Source: Erythrocercus mccallii
Taxonomy: Eukaryota; Chordata; Aves; Passeriformes; Dicruridae
Assembly: GCA_013397435.1 (NCBI GenBank)
Contig: VZRG01000271.1
Location: forward strand, 62,001-126,000
Length of the DNA: 64,000 nt
Direction: 5' to 3'
Of the stretch, positions 51,546 to 61,553 are shown in pieces. The notes under the pieces are model-generated. The model made no database searches, had not been told where the DNA came from, and saw only the letters and a list, made by a program, of their open reading frames with translations. Numbering within the stretch: the stretch's first letter is position 1; each line of letters begins with the position of its first letter. Both the position numbers and the translations under genes were made by a program.

Positions 51546-51671
51546 ATGTCCACACAGAAGCAGTGCAGGCAGCCCTTGCAAAACATAAAGAAAGGAAAAT
51601 GGCAGTCCCCATGCCCTCAAAACGACGTTCATTGGTGGTGCAAACATCAATGGATGCCTACACACCTCCAG
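51546..51671 (+). CDS. DIP2C: DIP2C coding exon (probable exon 4): conserved VHTEAVQ block
   Basis: 126 nt, phase 1 in and 1 out. After an Asp completed across the junction it encodes VHTEAVQAALAKHKERKMAV, then PMPSKRRSLVVQTSMDAYTPP. The [DE]xHTEAVQAALAK core is nearly invariant in animal DIP2 proteins and ends the DMAP1-binding-type region. KRRSLV is a second basophilic phosphorylation-type motif. AVPMPSKRRSLVVQTSMDAYTPP agrees with DIP2C. The acceptor is gcttccag and the donor cag|gtgcgt. An 822-bp intron follows. A different-frame ORF (51270-51746) overlaps this exon and should not be taken for the product. Confidence 0.96.
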
Positions 51672-52493
51672 GTGCGTATATCTGTTTTTCTGAGAACTTT
51701 AAAAATGATTCTTTGTGCTGCTATAAACTGCAGTCTGTCAGTATAGATGGTAATGGAAATGTCATTTGATGCACACTGAGCTTAACTGAGATATGTTTGA
51801 AGTAAAGGTGAACTGAGTAGTGGAAAAGTCAGCAGGGACAGTTCATATGATTGCTTTGCCCTTGATGATACCTTAGCTTGCACTGGTCCTTTTGGGCTTA
51901 CAAGGACCTAACTGTGGCCTGCTTGTCATATTTTATGATAGTCTAAATTCCTTTCACTTTTCTGGTTTATTCCCTAACAATGTAATATTGTCTTAGCAAT
52001 TGGTTGTGCCATTCCTTTTCAATTTTATCTGCTCTTTTATCTACTAGACTGTGAAAATACCCCATATCTCATGCTTCTCATACTCACTGAATCCATCTGA
52101 GACTCCTGTTTCACTGAGGATTGGACTTTGTACAATTGGAAAAGTTGTCAGACTCACAGACTTTGTGGAGTGAGCTTGGAAAAGTTCTTTTTTATATTCT
52201 CTTCTGGTTGGAGATCTTCAGAAGATTCTGTGTTTAACATTATAAAGGAATACTTTAATTTATTTTTTTTTGTACAGTAATACACATGCCATGACCTTAG
52301 AGCAGGAGAGGGGCATACTTAGCAACTGATGTAGTTTCAGGGCTTTCAGTACTGCAGTTTTCTCATTATGTTTGCCTACCTTCCTGAGATTTTCTTAATC
52401 TCACTTTCTTGATCTTTTTGATACGAATATGAGTTATTTCTATTAAGAAAACCTCAAAGCACTCCAAGTTAACAAGCTGTTTTTAATTACTAG
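51672..52493 (+). other. DIP2C: DIP2C intron 4 (822 bp)
   Basis: Short intron from gtgcgt to a ttttaattactag acceptor. No repeat or gene is recognised within it. Confidence 0.9.
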
Positions 52494-52703
52494 ATACTTC
52501 TTCTGGTTCAGAAGACGAAGGCTCCGTACAGGGCGACTCCCAGGGAACTCCCACCTCAAGCCAGGGGAGTATAAACATGGAACATTGGATCAGTCAAGCG
52601 ATCCATGGCTCTACCACATCAACCACTTCCTCCTCCTCGACACAAAGTGGAGGCAGTGGTGCTGCACACAGGCTAGCTGATGTTATGGCTCAAACACACA
52701 TAG
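52494..52703 (+). CDS. DIP2C: DIP2C coding exon (probable exon 5): Ser/Thr-rich linker
   Basis: 210 nt, phase 1 in and 1 out. It encodes an acidic start (TSSGSEDEGSVQGDSQGTP), a middle NMEHWISQAIHGS, a low-complexity run (TTSTTSSSSTQSGGSGAA) and the end HRLADVMAQTHI. DTSS.SEDEGS is conserved across the DIP2 paralogues; the following GDSQGTPTSSQGS and STTSTTSSSS are typical of DIP2C. The exon is expected to be disordered and to separate the N-terminal domain from the catalytic-like domains (inference). Low-complexity codons are mixed, so this is not a pure nucleotide repeat. The donor is ata g|gtcagt. Confidence 0.95.
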
Positions 52704-55700
52704 GTCAGTATACAGATGTGTTGAGTGTGTCCAGTTTAACACGAATTTTTACTCTCAAATTCCAGCTGATGCTGCTATATGAAGTCTTACACAAGTTCTG
52801 TGCTGCTTCTTTGCTTTTTGATATTTATATATATTATATGAAGAGATAGTCCTATGTTCCTATTTCAGGAGGGGAAAAAAATAGCAGTTTACATTTGGGG
52901 GTAAGCTTATATTGTGGCAAATAGGGTCTAGCTATTGGTTACCAAGTACCTTAAAATGTACAGTTGCATGACTTCCATTACTTAGCACTATAAAGGTCTC
53001 TGTAGGATTCATCAATAAGGAAAATCAGTGCATGCATCATTAGGGATTGCTTGCATATGAATTTCCCCCACTGCTGCACCACTTTAATTACATAGCTTGA
53101 GTGATTTTTGATAATTCTGTTAACAGTAGTCCTCTTAAACATATTTTTTCTGCCCTTAATTGAATTTAGAATACTTAAACTGGGATATCTAGCGATTATA
53201 CTCCGTGGGTGAGACCATTACATAGCTTCAGAGAAGGGAGCTGTTATTATTAATAGCTTGTTTATTTCCTTTGAAAAGATTGTAGGAAGTCAAAGCTTTC
53301 TTTCCATTAGGGCTAAGCTTCACAGACATTATTTCTGAATGTTGTGCCGTTGACACTGATTTTTATTAACGAGGCAGCTATTTGATTGGCTATGTGGAAA
53401 GCAAGGCTTGATTTCCATTCACTCTTCAGCTGCTTATCATACAAGACCTTTGTTTGGGGTGTGTTCTTGCTGGGGTGTGTATTTTGGGCTCTCACTGAAA
53501 GTCTTTGTTGGAACAGATAAAGCAATCTTACTATTGTCTTACTACAGCTTTATGTGACTGTTCTTCAACTGACATTTCCTTTTCAAGTATATGTAATGAG
53601 ATACATGAAAGCATCTTCAGTGTTCCTGATTTCATGTGCTGGAATGGGAGTACATATCCCTTGGGTTTTGCTTTTTGTATAGCTTGATGTAACACCTGTA
53701 TTTTCAGTAATCCTCTCATCATGATCTGGAACTGCTGAATTGCAGTCAGGGGAAGAACTGGTATTCATAAATTCATGCTAAATGAATACTTAAAACCTTG
53801 TTTTAGAAACACATACATTGGGGACACATTAATCATTGCATTTGATTATTTTCTGTGACTTCATCTTGAAATGCTGCAGGAAATTATAGCATAGAGAATT
53901 AAATTTATCCAAACTCTGAAAGGTTGCATTACTCACACACAAAGTCTTAATGTGTCTTTAAATATAGCTTCTTTATAATTTGACATTTTAGTAATTTTAA
54001 ATCTGGCACATTAAATCTTTCATAATCACTGAGTTTGTGGTAAATAATACAGCATTTATAGGGCTAAATTAAGATGGCACTATTCTGCAGAAAAGGGAAA
54101 CTACTATAAGTGTTTTATTGTTCCTTGTTTAACTAGGAAGACCTTGCCTTTGAAGGAAGCAGTTGAGCTTACCTCAGTGCATGCATGTTTTCATTCAGTC
54201 TGACAATAAGATGCCTTAAACTGCATCTCTTCTTGGACAGTTGTTGAGGTATAGTAATGTAAAGGTCATTTGGGCTCAAAATATGAGTGATGAGACTGGG
54301 ATCTTATGGTTGCCATCAGTCGTTGCTAAAATCACTGGAAGTGTAAGAGAAGCTGCACAGTTGATAACTTAATATGTATTTCTTCATGGGTGAGCTGCAT
54401 TCTTTAAGAATTTGAAATTAAATTGCTATTTTGTTTCTTTCCCATCCAAGAAAGTTCATTTTGCATTTAAATGTATTCTAAGAAGTGGTAGATTTGAAGT
54501 ATCCCTACAGAAAGCCTGGCTCTTTCCAAGTCAGTTGGGCCAGTTATGGGAGATGAATAATAATCTTCAGTAGGAGACAAGACGAGACAGAAGAGTAATC
54601 CTGTTCCTTAAGGCTCCTCAGCTATCAGAGACAGTTTGTTCTTGGTCACAAAGAACATATACTACCATGGCTTGATGTTTGTTTGGTCCAGGGAGCTGTT
54701 CTCCAGAGACAGACCAGCCTGCAAGAGAGAAATCAATTGTATATATGTAAGGCCATACTCTGAAGGTGCCAATTTTGATAAATACAAATTCAAAGTGCAA
54801 TGGGGAAGCACCTTAATGATAACCCAAAAAAAGTCCTCCATTCTGAAATCCACTAATATTTTACTTCCAGGGTGCATCACAGAATGAAAGGGAGATTTTT
54901 TTCCAGTTTAAGTATACCAATGCAGTCTTGAAAAGGGATTTCATAAAAAGCTTTGGCTTTTTATAATCAGTTATCTTTTGATATTGATATATCTTCTGAT
55001 AGTGAATCATTTGGATAATTTGCATAAACTATCGTATGCTTTTAGTGTTATACTGTTGATTTAATTTGACTGCTGCTGCTTTATTGTGGCCAAAGTTCTA
55101 GTTTGGGATAGCTATAATTTAAATATTTATTCTCATCTTTAAGATGCTCAGGGGTCTGCATTAAGCTACAGGCAAAATCTTTAATTGGGCATAGGTAACA
55201 CAGCTATGTTCAGTAATTCTTGAATTTAGAGGTCAAACCAGTGAAATCTATAAAAAATATCTGATGTTCTGACCCTTCTTTGTACTCCGCACATTTCTAA
55301 GATCTTCAAGCTTTCATTTGTTGGTATTGAATGGTTTGGATTCCTATGTATATAAAAATCAGGGACAGAAAGCACACTCCAAAGCTCACAAAGGTCATGC
55401 AATGGAAATTACCCAAAGCTTGCATATCACTGTAAATCTATATAAAGTTAATCATCTCAGTTCAAAGTTTTGGTCCTATAGGTGCATTCAATGTTTCTTT
55501 TATATGCTTCAGATATGTTTCTGATTGAAAATCAAAGGCTTCTGTCCACATTAAAGGCTACGTAGATTACTAATCAAATAAATATAAAACCATGAGCCAT
55601 AAGCATGGCTGATAGTTTTCAGACTATGGAACTCAAATTGGAATTCAACTTGGAAATTCTTGTGTTCTGACGGGGAATGTTAACTTATACAGGAGACTAG

Positions 55701-58700
55701 TTTAAAATACAATCCATGACCTGGACATCAATACAAGAAAAACCCGGCTAATGGAGAGAGCTGCATCTCTGACTCTGGATTTCCCTGACAACCAGAAGAG
55801 CCAGCTTTTTTGGGAGTAAAAGCTGCATTTTCTTCAAGTACAGTGTTGCAGGAATGCTTTTTGAGTTCCTGGAGACTTTTGAAATACCTGGTGTTTATGT
55901 GAGCTTCCAAACCTCCATTGAAAATATCCCTCCACTCCTTTGCTTCTCCTCAGATGTGGGGTTTTGTCAGTGCATGTGCTCTATCCCTACATGAATGTGC
56001 TCTGCTTTTTTTGGCCTTTCTGATCTTCATGAAATAGGGTACATGGTGTTGTTCCAGTGGCAGAAATGAAGAGAGGCTTAGCTGGAAACAGCTGTTCTGT
56101 CTGTGATCTCCTAATGCAAGGATATTGGAAGAGATGGGAATAGGAGGTGACGCAAATATGTATGTTTGATGGAGGAAGTGCTTTGAAGTCATGCGGCTGT
56201 CAGTTTCTACTTTTTAGTGAACAGATGTGTCAGGATCATGATTCTTAATGAAACCTCAAACAATTCCTCAAGTTACCTGACATAAGACCAAGCAACTCTC
56301 TACAAATTGGATCCATAGCCAAAGCTTGAATTGGCTGTTTTACACAAAAAAAAAAAAGGGAAAAGGGTTATATTTCACATAACATAACAATTATCTTTTT
56401 CTTTATAAGTCATTTGGATTAAATCTTTGTCTGTATGATTTTCATTTCTCCAAGCCTGACTCTGGGACACTGACTGACCGAAGATTTGTAAATCTAATGG
56501 ATGAAACTTAGCACTGTAGATACTGCCATGATAAGACATCTGTTAAGCAGATACTATAAAGGAACACATCAAGACAAACCTTAGTATTCCTCTTCTTCTG
56601 GACAAAAGTAAATAGCAGCTGGGCAGCAAGGGCACTAGAACTCCTTCACTGAGCCATGGTCTCAACCTTGGGAAGAGAGGGTTTTTTAGGCAACTTCAAG
56701 TGCAAGTGCTGTTTATTCAAAAGGAAAGCCTTTTACAAAAGAGCAGGACTCTTGCTATGTTCTTTCTCCCTGCTCAGCACCATGTGTAAGAAAGAAGAAT
56801 TTGATTTTAAGCACAGAGTTCTGAAGGGAGAGCATCCCTGCTCATGTATCTTCTGCCCCATACATGAAAAAAAATAAAAATATTTAACTCCACTTTGCCT
56901 TGTAAAGTCTGAAAGATAGAAATACTTCACTGGAAAGATGTAAGCACATACAGCTCACTTTAAAAATACTTTCTCGTGTTACTAATAGCTGACTAAGTAC
57001 AATTATTTTCTTAGTCATGATCTCCCATATGCATAGCAAAATTGCATTATAAGTAAAGAGAAAAAGATAAACATCAGCATTTTTAAATTGACTTAGTTAT
57101 TGAGTAATACAATCATGATCTATAAAAAGCTCTTGCCACTTAAAAGGAAAGTGCAAAAAATTATGCTGAGTCTAAAATAGTTGATAATGACAAGAAATTT
57201 AAAATGAAGACATGATTCATGCAATTACCAGCATAAGCTTCATAGTTCAATCTATTGTACTACAGTAGGTCACTTATAGCACAATAATAGGTGTTTGTTT
57301 CAGTTTGTTTGTTTGTTTCAGTAAAATTGTAACAATGGATGTGAAGAGAAGCAAAAGCTCCAACTGGACACTTGTAGAATGCAAGACATTTTTGAGTTGC
57401 TCAATAAAAGCTATTTTGTGTTTTCCTCAACCATATGATTGGGTGATAGGATTGAGCCCTTATGATGTTGATGAATATAAACATTAAATAACTGTTGCAT
57501 ACATTAATGTCATGTCTTAAATCTGCATGATGATTGTCTGTCAAATGCTACTTTTAAATGGGAGGTATGCAAAATAAGCATCCATTAGCATCCTTTTCCT
57601 GTACGTGTAGCAAAAAAAATTTTTTCTGTGTTGATGATGCATAAATTTGGGACTGAATGCACAAGAATCACAGTTTCAAAGTTCAAAACTCATAAAAATG
57701 AAAGAGGTTTAAAATTATGTTTGAGATGAAATTTACTGTAGAAGTTGGTGTTCTAGTTCTTAGAGCACCATAATGCTTAAATATGAGGTTTAGTAAGAAG
57801 CACATCTTGAAAACAATATTGGAACACGATGACATTTTTCCAGAATTTTTACTTTTTGAAAGAGTCTTACTCTAACGTTAAATAGAATACATTTCTCTTC
57901 ACTTCCATGGCAGCAGAATGAAGACCTGCCTTCTTTTATATCTTAGAGGCTGCTGGAGATCGTTTATGTCAATTGAAAGAAAAGTTGTTATTTGCTTGTG
58001 GTGTTTATCTCCATCTAATCTAATGTGGAGAAAAACCTGCAAAAAATTTATGGGACAACCTACAGAAAGAGTACAAATATGTAGGAAATACAGACTCAGA
58101 CTTGAAAAGATGGGAAGACGAACTGTGGTAGCATGCTGAGTTATCAGGCCATGAAAGAGAAGGATTATCTCTGTGGAATTGTTCAGCAGTGCTGGCATGA
58201 GTCAGACCAAATCGTGTTTGCTTTGTTATGCGGAAGAATTGAAATATCTCTGTCTAAAAATAGTAGACAAGCAAGTGTCCATGAAGAATGCAAAGTTCAT
58301 GTTTCTTTACATTTTATTTCTTGCCTGTGGTTTCCAAACCTGCTATGATTGACTTTTTTCCTTTCTTAACTAAAACTGACATATTCAAAATACAGAGGTT
58401 ATACAAGCGATATGCGTCGGCACTTGAAAGTGATTGACAACATGCTGTGCTCTTTTTACTTAGAAAAACTAACACAATAATCCACGAGGAGTGTATTTGT
58501 CTGGGTCTTTTCTATTTGCAGATGTCCACAAGCTTTAAGTAAAATCAGATGTCAGTGGAGAATCTACAACCTAATTGTATAATTCTTTTAGCCTATTGCT
58601 TATGTGATTGCAGATATACTGCCCTATTTTAATCAGTGCAAACTTTATTTTTAAAATTGTACTACACATTATTGTTCAGTATAGTAATTTTGTGCATTGA

Positions 58701-58814
58701 CTTTAACGCCTGTTCATACGTCAGGGAAAAAAAACCTCCTTTCCTCTGCCTTTTGCTTTTCTGCCCTTTGAGATTAGAGGTACACGGTTAAACCTGTTAA
58801 CTTACTTTTCACAG
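52704..58814 (+). other. DIP2C: DIP2C intron 5 (6,111 bp)
   Basis: Runs from gtcagt to an acceptor ending cttttcacag at 58814. The sequence is AT-rich with short A or T runs (for example about 56346-56357). I recognise no transposable element, RNA or other gene. Small ORFs on both strands lack domain matches. Confidence 0.85.
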
Positions 58815-58946
58815 AAAATCATTCTGCCCCTCCAGATGTTACCACTTACACCTCAGAACACTCAATACAAGTAGAAAGACCACAAGGATCAACGGCACGG
58901 GTGGCACCAAAGTACGGCAACGCTGAGCTTATGGAGACTGGTGATG
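58815..58946 (+). CDS. DIP2C: DIP2C coding exon (probable exon 6): SAPPDVTTYTSEHS segment
   Basis: 132 nt, phase 1 in and 1 out. A Glu is completed across the junction, then come NHSAPPDVTTYTSEHSIQVE, RPQGSTARVAPKYGN and AELMETGD. SAPPDVTT is shared by DIP2 paralogues; YTSEHSIQVERPQGS and KYGNAELMETGDG identify DIP2C. The STARVAPK stretch seems to be the least conserved part compared with the mammalian protein as I remember it, possibly with a one-residue length difference. The donor is gatg|gtatgt. The segment is probably a flexible linker. Confidence 0.95.
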
Positions 58947-60292
58947 GTATGTCACAAAACAGAACTGGGCTTCTTTTGAGTATCCTGACCTTTTTAGTGG
59001 ATGCTGTATGCATCTGCTCTTGTTTTTTGGGTGTTCTTCATGGTTCTTTTCCTGGGCACTTTTCACTAGTAAACACAAAGCTGCAGCACCTTTACGGTTC
59101 TAAAATAAGCTGGTATCAATGAAGATAACATAGAGAAATATTTCTTAATCAGCAGAGCTGACTCCCCATAGAAACTGTTTGGCAAAACTCCCCAGTATCT
59201 TTAGATTTGCCATTATCATGCTGCATGGTTACAGCTAGTCTGTTTTTTTAAATGGCAAAGATTGTGACATGCTAGGATGGCTACATCTTGAAAATTGACA
59301 TGCTTAAAGTTTTATTCTCTGAGGTTTTTTTGGGTTTTTTTTTTGAAAAACAGTTATTTGTAAACCCTTCCTTATTTGCCGCTCCTCTTTTCTAAAACTT
59401 ACCAAACAATATTTCAGCACAGCATGGAATTGTTGACCAAGTGTACTGCATCTAAACTTAGTAGCTTCAGCTCTAAATATCACTTGGTAAAAGTTTTGGA
59501 GCCAACCTTGTGGAAGGGTAAGAAGCTGAAATTCCTGCAATGCAGTGACACAAAGCTATTAGTTCAGGAACAGATGACATGCACATTGGAGAGGTTTTGC
59601 ACTCAACTAGAGAAAAGGAAGGGGGAGGTGATTGATGGGACTATATTATAAAAACACCCGTTGCCCCAGGCTGCCGCTCAGACCTGTGTTTTCCAAAGTG
59701 CTGTATGGGCAAGCATGCTCCCTTTGGAGATTGCGGGGTGGTGGGATTGGCTGTAGGGATGTTGAGAGAATACAGGGGCATGCTGAAGTAATACAAAGAT
59801 ATGAACAATGTTTAAGATGGGTACTGGACAGGTGTCCCCTGCAGTGTAAAAATAAACCAGAATAAATGATGGGGCAGAGCCTATGACCCACGCTCCTCAC
59901 CAGGCTACAGCCTAGTCAAACAGTGTTGGTATGCCCAATGATCATGGGAGGGCCAGTGGCAGTTTTCTCACTGACCGTTGCTGAGGCAATTCTCTCAGGG
60001 TACTGACATTTGCTGTAGGGACACTTTTTCCACTGCACTTCTTCCTCAGTCTGCGTGCTGTTTCCCCTCTAATTTTGCAACCTCCTTCTGACGTTGTATT
60101 GGTTTTATTTACCTTAGCCATCGCTGTTCCTTTTTGCTTTTATGTTTTGATGTGAAATACCTGAGTCACAGTATGGCATGAAACTGTAGTTGTGGTGGCC
60201 TTGCAGTCCTTAGACTTTTCCTTCCCCCACGTGACGTCTGGCGGGTGCAGCGTAGCCATCGACTGATGTCTCCATTGATCCCTGTCCTGCAG
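58947..60292 (+). other. DIP2C: DIP2C intron 6 (1,346 bp)
   Basis: Runs from gtatgt to the acceptor ccctgtcctgcag. It contains a T-rich tract (about 59324-59343) and otherwise nothing I recognise. Confidence 0.9.
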
Positions 60293-60412
60293 GAGTACCA
60301 GTGAGCAGCAGAGTGTCAGCAAAGATTCAGCAGCTGGTCAATACACTAAAACGGCCCAAACGACCACCATTACGAGAGTTCTTTGTAGATGACTTTGAGG
60401 AATTGTTAGAAG
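60293..60412 (+). CDS. DIP2C: DIP2C coding exon (probable exon 7): conserved basic/acidic block
   Basis: 120 nt, phase 1 in and 1 out. It encodes VPVSSRVSAKIQQLVNTLKR, then PKRPPLREFFVDDFEELLE. This is one of the most conserved blocks of the family, a basic KRPKRPPL patch followed by an acidic FVDDFEE patch, just before the first adenylate-forming domain. The LREFF and DDFEELLE forms fit DIP2C or DIP2A more than DIP2B. The acceptor is gtcctgcag and the donor gaag|gtaaaa, which lacks G at +5 and is therefore weaker than the other donors. Confidence 0.96.
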
Positions 60413-61355
60413 GTAAAATGACTGTTTTTCAAAAGGTTTGGGGATCGCTTATTAAAACTCTGTAAAATGTTTGTCTCCTGCGTTGACTTTCTAGAAAGCC
60501 AAGTAAGCTCTCCCTGTACTGGCAAGTACCAAAAAACCATTGATATTCAATGGAATCTGCTTGTAGTAAGCTTGGACATAGTGCTGTGGAGTCAAAAGTG
60601 TCTCTTGTTTGCTCAGCTCCTGGTTCTGCTTACAAAGAAATGATGGAAGAGAGTGTAGGGAAGCTTTGCTTTGAGAGCATTCAGCTGTGGGTTACAGCCA
60701 TGGCTTTGGAACAACAATAAAAGAAAATATGTTAGTGAGGGAGCATGTTAAATGTTTTATACATCCTTTGTGTAACAGTGAACTATGAAAAATGAACTAA
60801 ATATAAGACAGAAACAAAGATAAAGTCAATAAATTGAACTTTTTTTTAAAAAGACCAGTGCTTTGAGAATTAAGATTTGCCAAGATGTGGAAATTTAAAT
60901 AGTCTTCACAGGAATTTATAAGAAATTTATAAGAAAACATGTAACAGAACATGACTTAAATCAATCTGTTACTTGTTAAAGTACATTTTTGTCAGTAGTT
61001 CTGCAGTTCATCTCATTTTTTCCAGAAAAAAGTATTCTCCATCGCTTTTTAGGAATAAAGAAAGGTTTATTGTTTTGAAGATAAAGATATGCATGCTGCC
61101 TCAGCAGTTTCTTTCCCTTCTTGTAGAACTAGTGTAAGAACAAGGACTTTTCATTCCTGAGGTGCATCAGTTGCTTGATCTGTGTTAAAGTTAAAAGTAA
61201 ATTATTCTGTTATATTTCTCTATTGCTTCTCAATACCTTCTTATATGTTACTGTTTTCAGAACATTTTGCAAAGGTAACTTATTCTCTTGATTACACAGG
61301 TGTACACAAGGTATAGAATTTACATGGTAACTGTATATCTTTTCATAATCATAAG
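60413..61355 (+). other. DIP2C: DIP2C intron 7 (943 bp)
   Basis: Runs from gtaaaa to an unusual acceptor, cataatcataag, at 61355. The preceding 60 bases are AT-rich but only moderately pyrimidine-rich. Nothing else is recognised. Confidence 0.88.
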
Positions 61356-61553
61356 TTCAACAGCCAGATCCAAACCAGCCAAAGCCAGAAGGAGCTCAGA
61401 TGTTGGCAATGCGTGGGGAACAGTTAGGTGTGGTTACAAACTGGCCGCCTTCCCTGGAAGCCGCCTTGCAGCGATGGGGGACCATCTCACCAAAAGCTCC
61501 TTGCCTAACCACTATGGATACCAATGGAAAACCACTCTATATTCTCACTTATG
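61356..61553 (+). CDS. DIP2C: DIP2C coding exon (probable exon 8): entry into first adenylate-forming domain
   Basis: 198 nt, phase 1 in and 1 out. A Val is completed across the junction, followed by QQPDPNQPKPEGAQMLAMRG, EQLGVVTNWPPSLEAALQRW and GTISPKAPCLTT, ending in NGKPLYILTY. QPDPNQPKPEG and LQRWGT are family-wide; LAMRGEQLGVVTNWPPSLEAALQ and ISPKAPCLTTMDTNGKPLYILTYG indicate DIP2C. The end corresponds to the beginning of the first AMP-binding/FAAL-like domain, where xLTYxxL normally opens the fold. No ATP-binding motifs are included yet. The donor is tatg|gtgagc. The next exon lies beyond 64000. Confidence 0.95.

Noticed and set aside
51270..51746. 158-codon + ORF crossing DIP2C exon 4
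   Set aside because: It reads the exon in a frame that does not give the conserved VHTEAVQ sequence. It is a shadow of the real exon plus intron.
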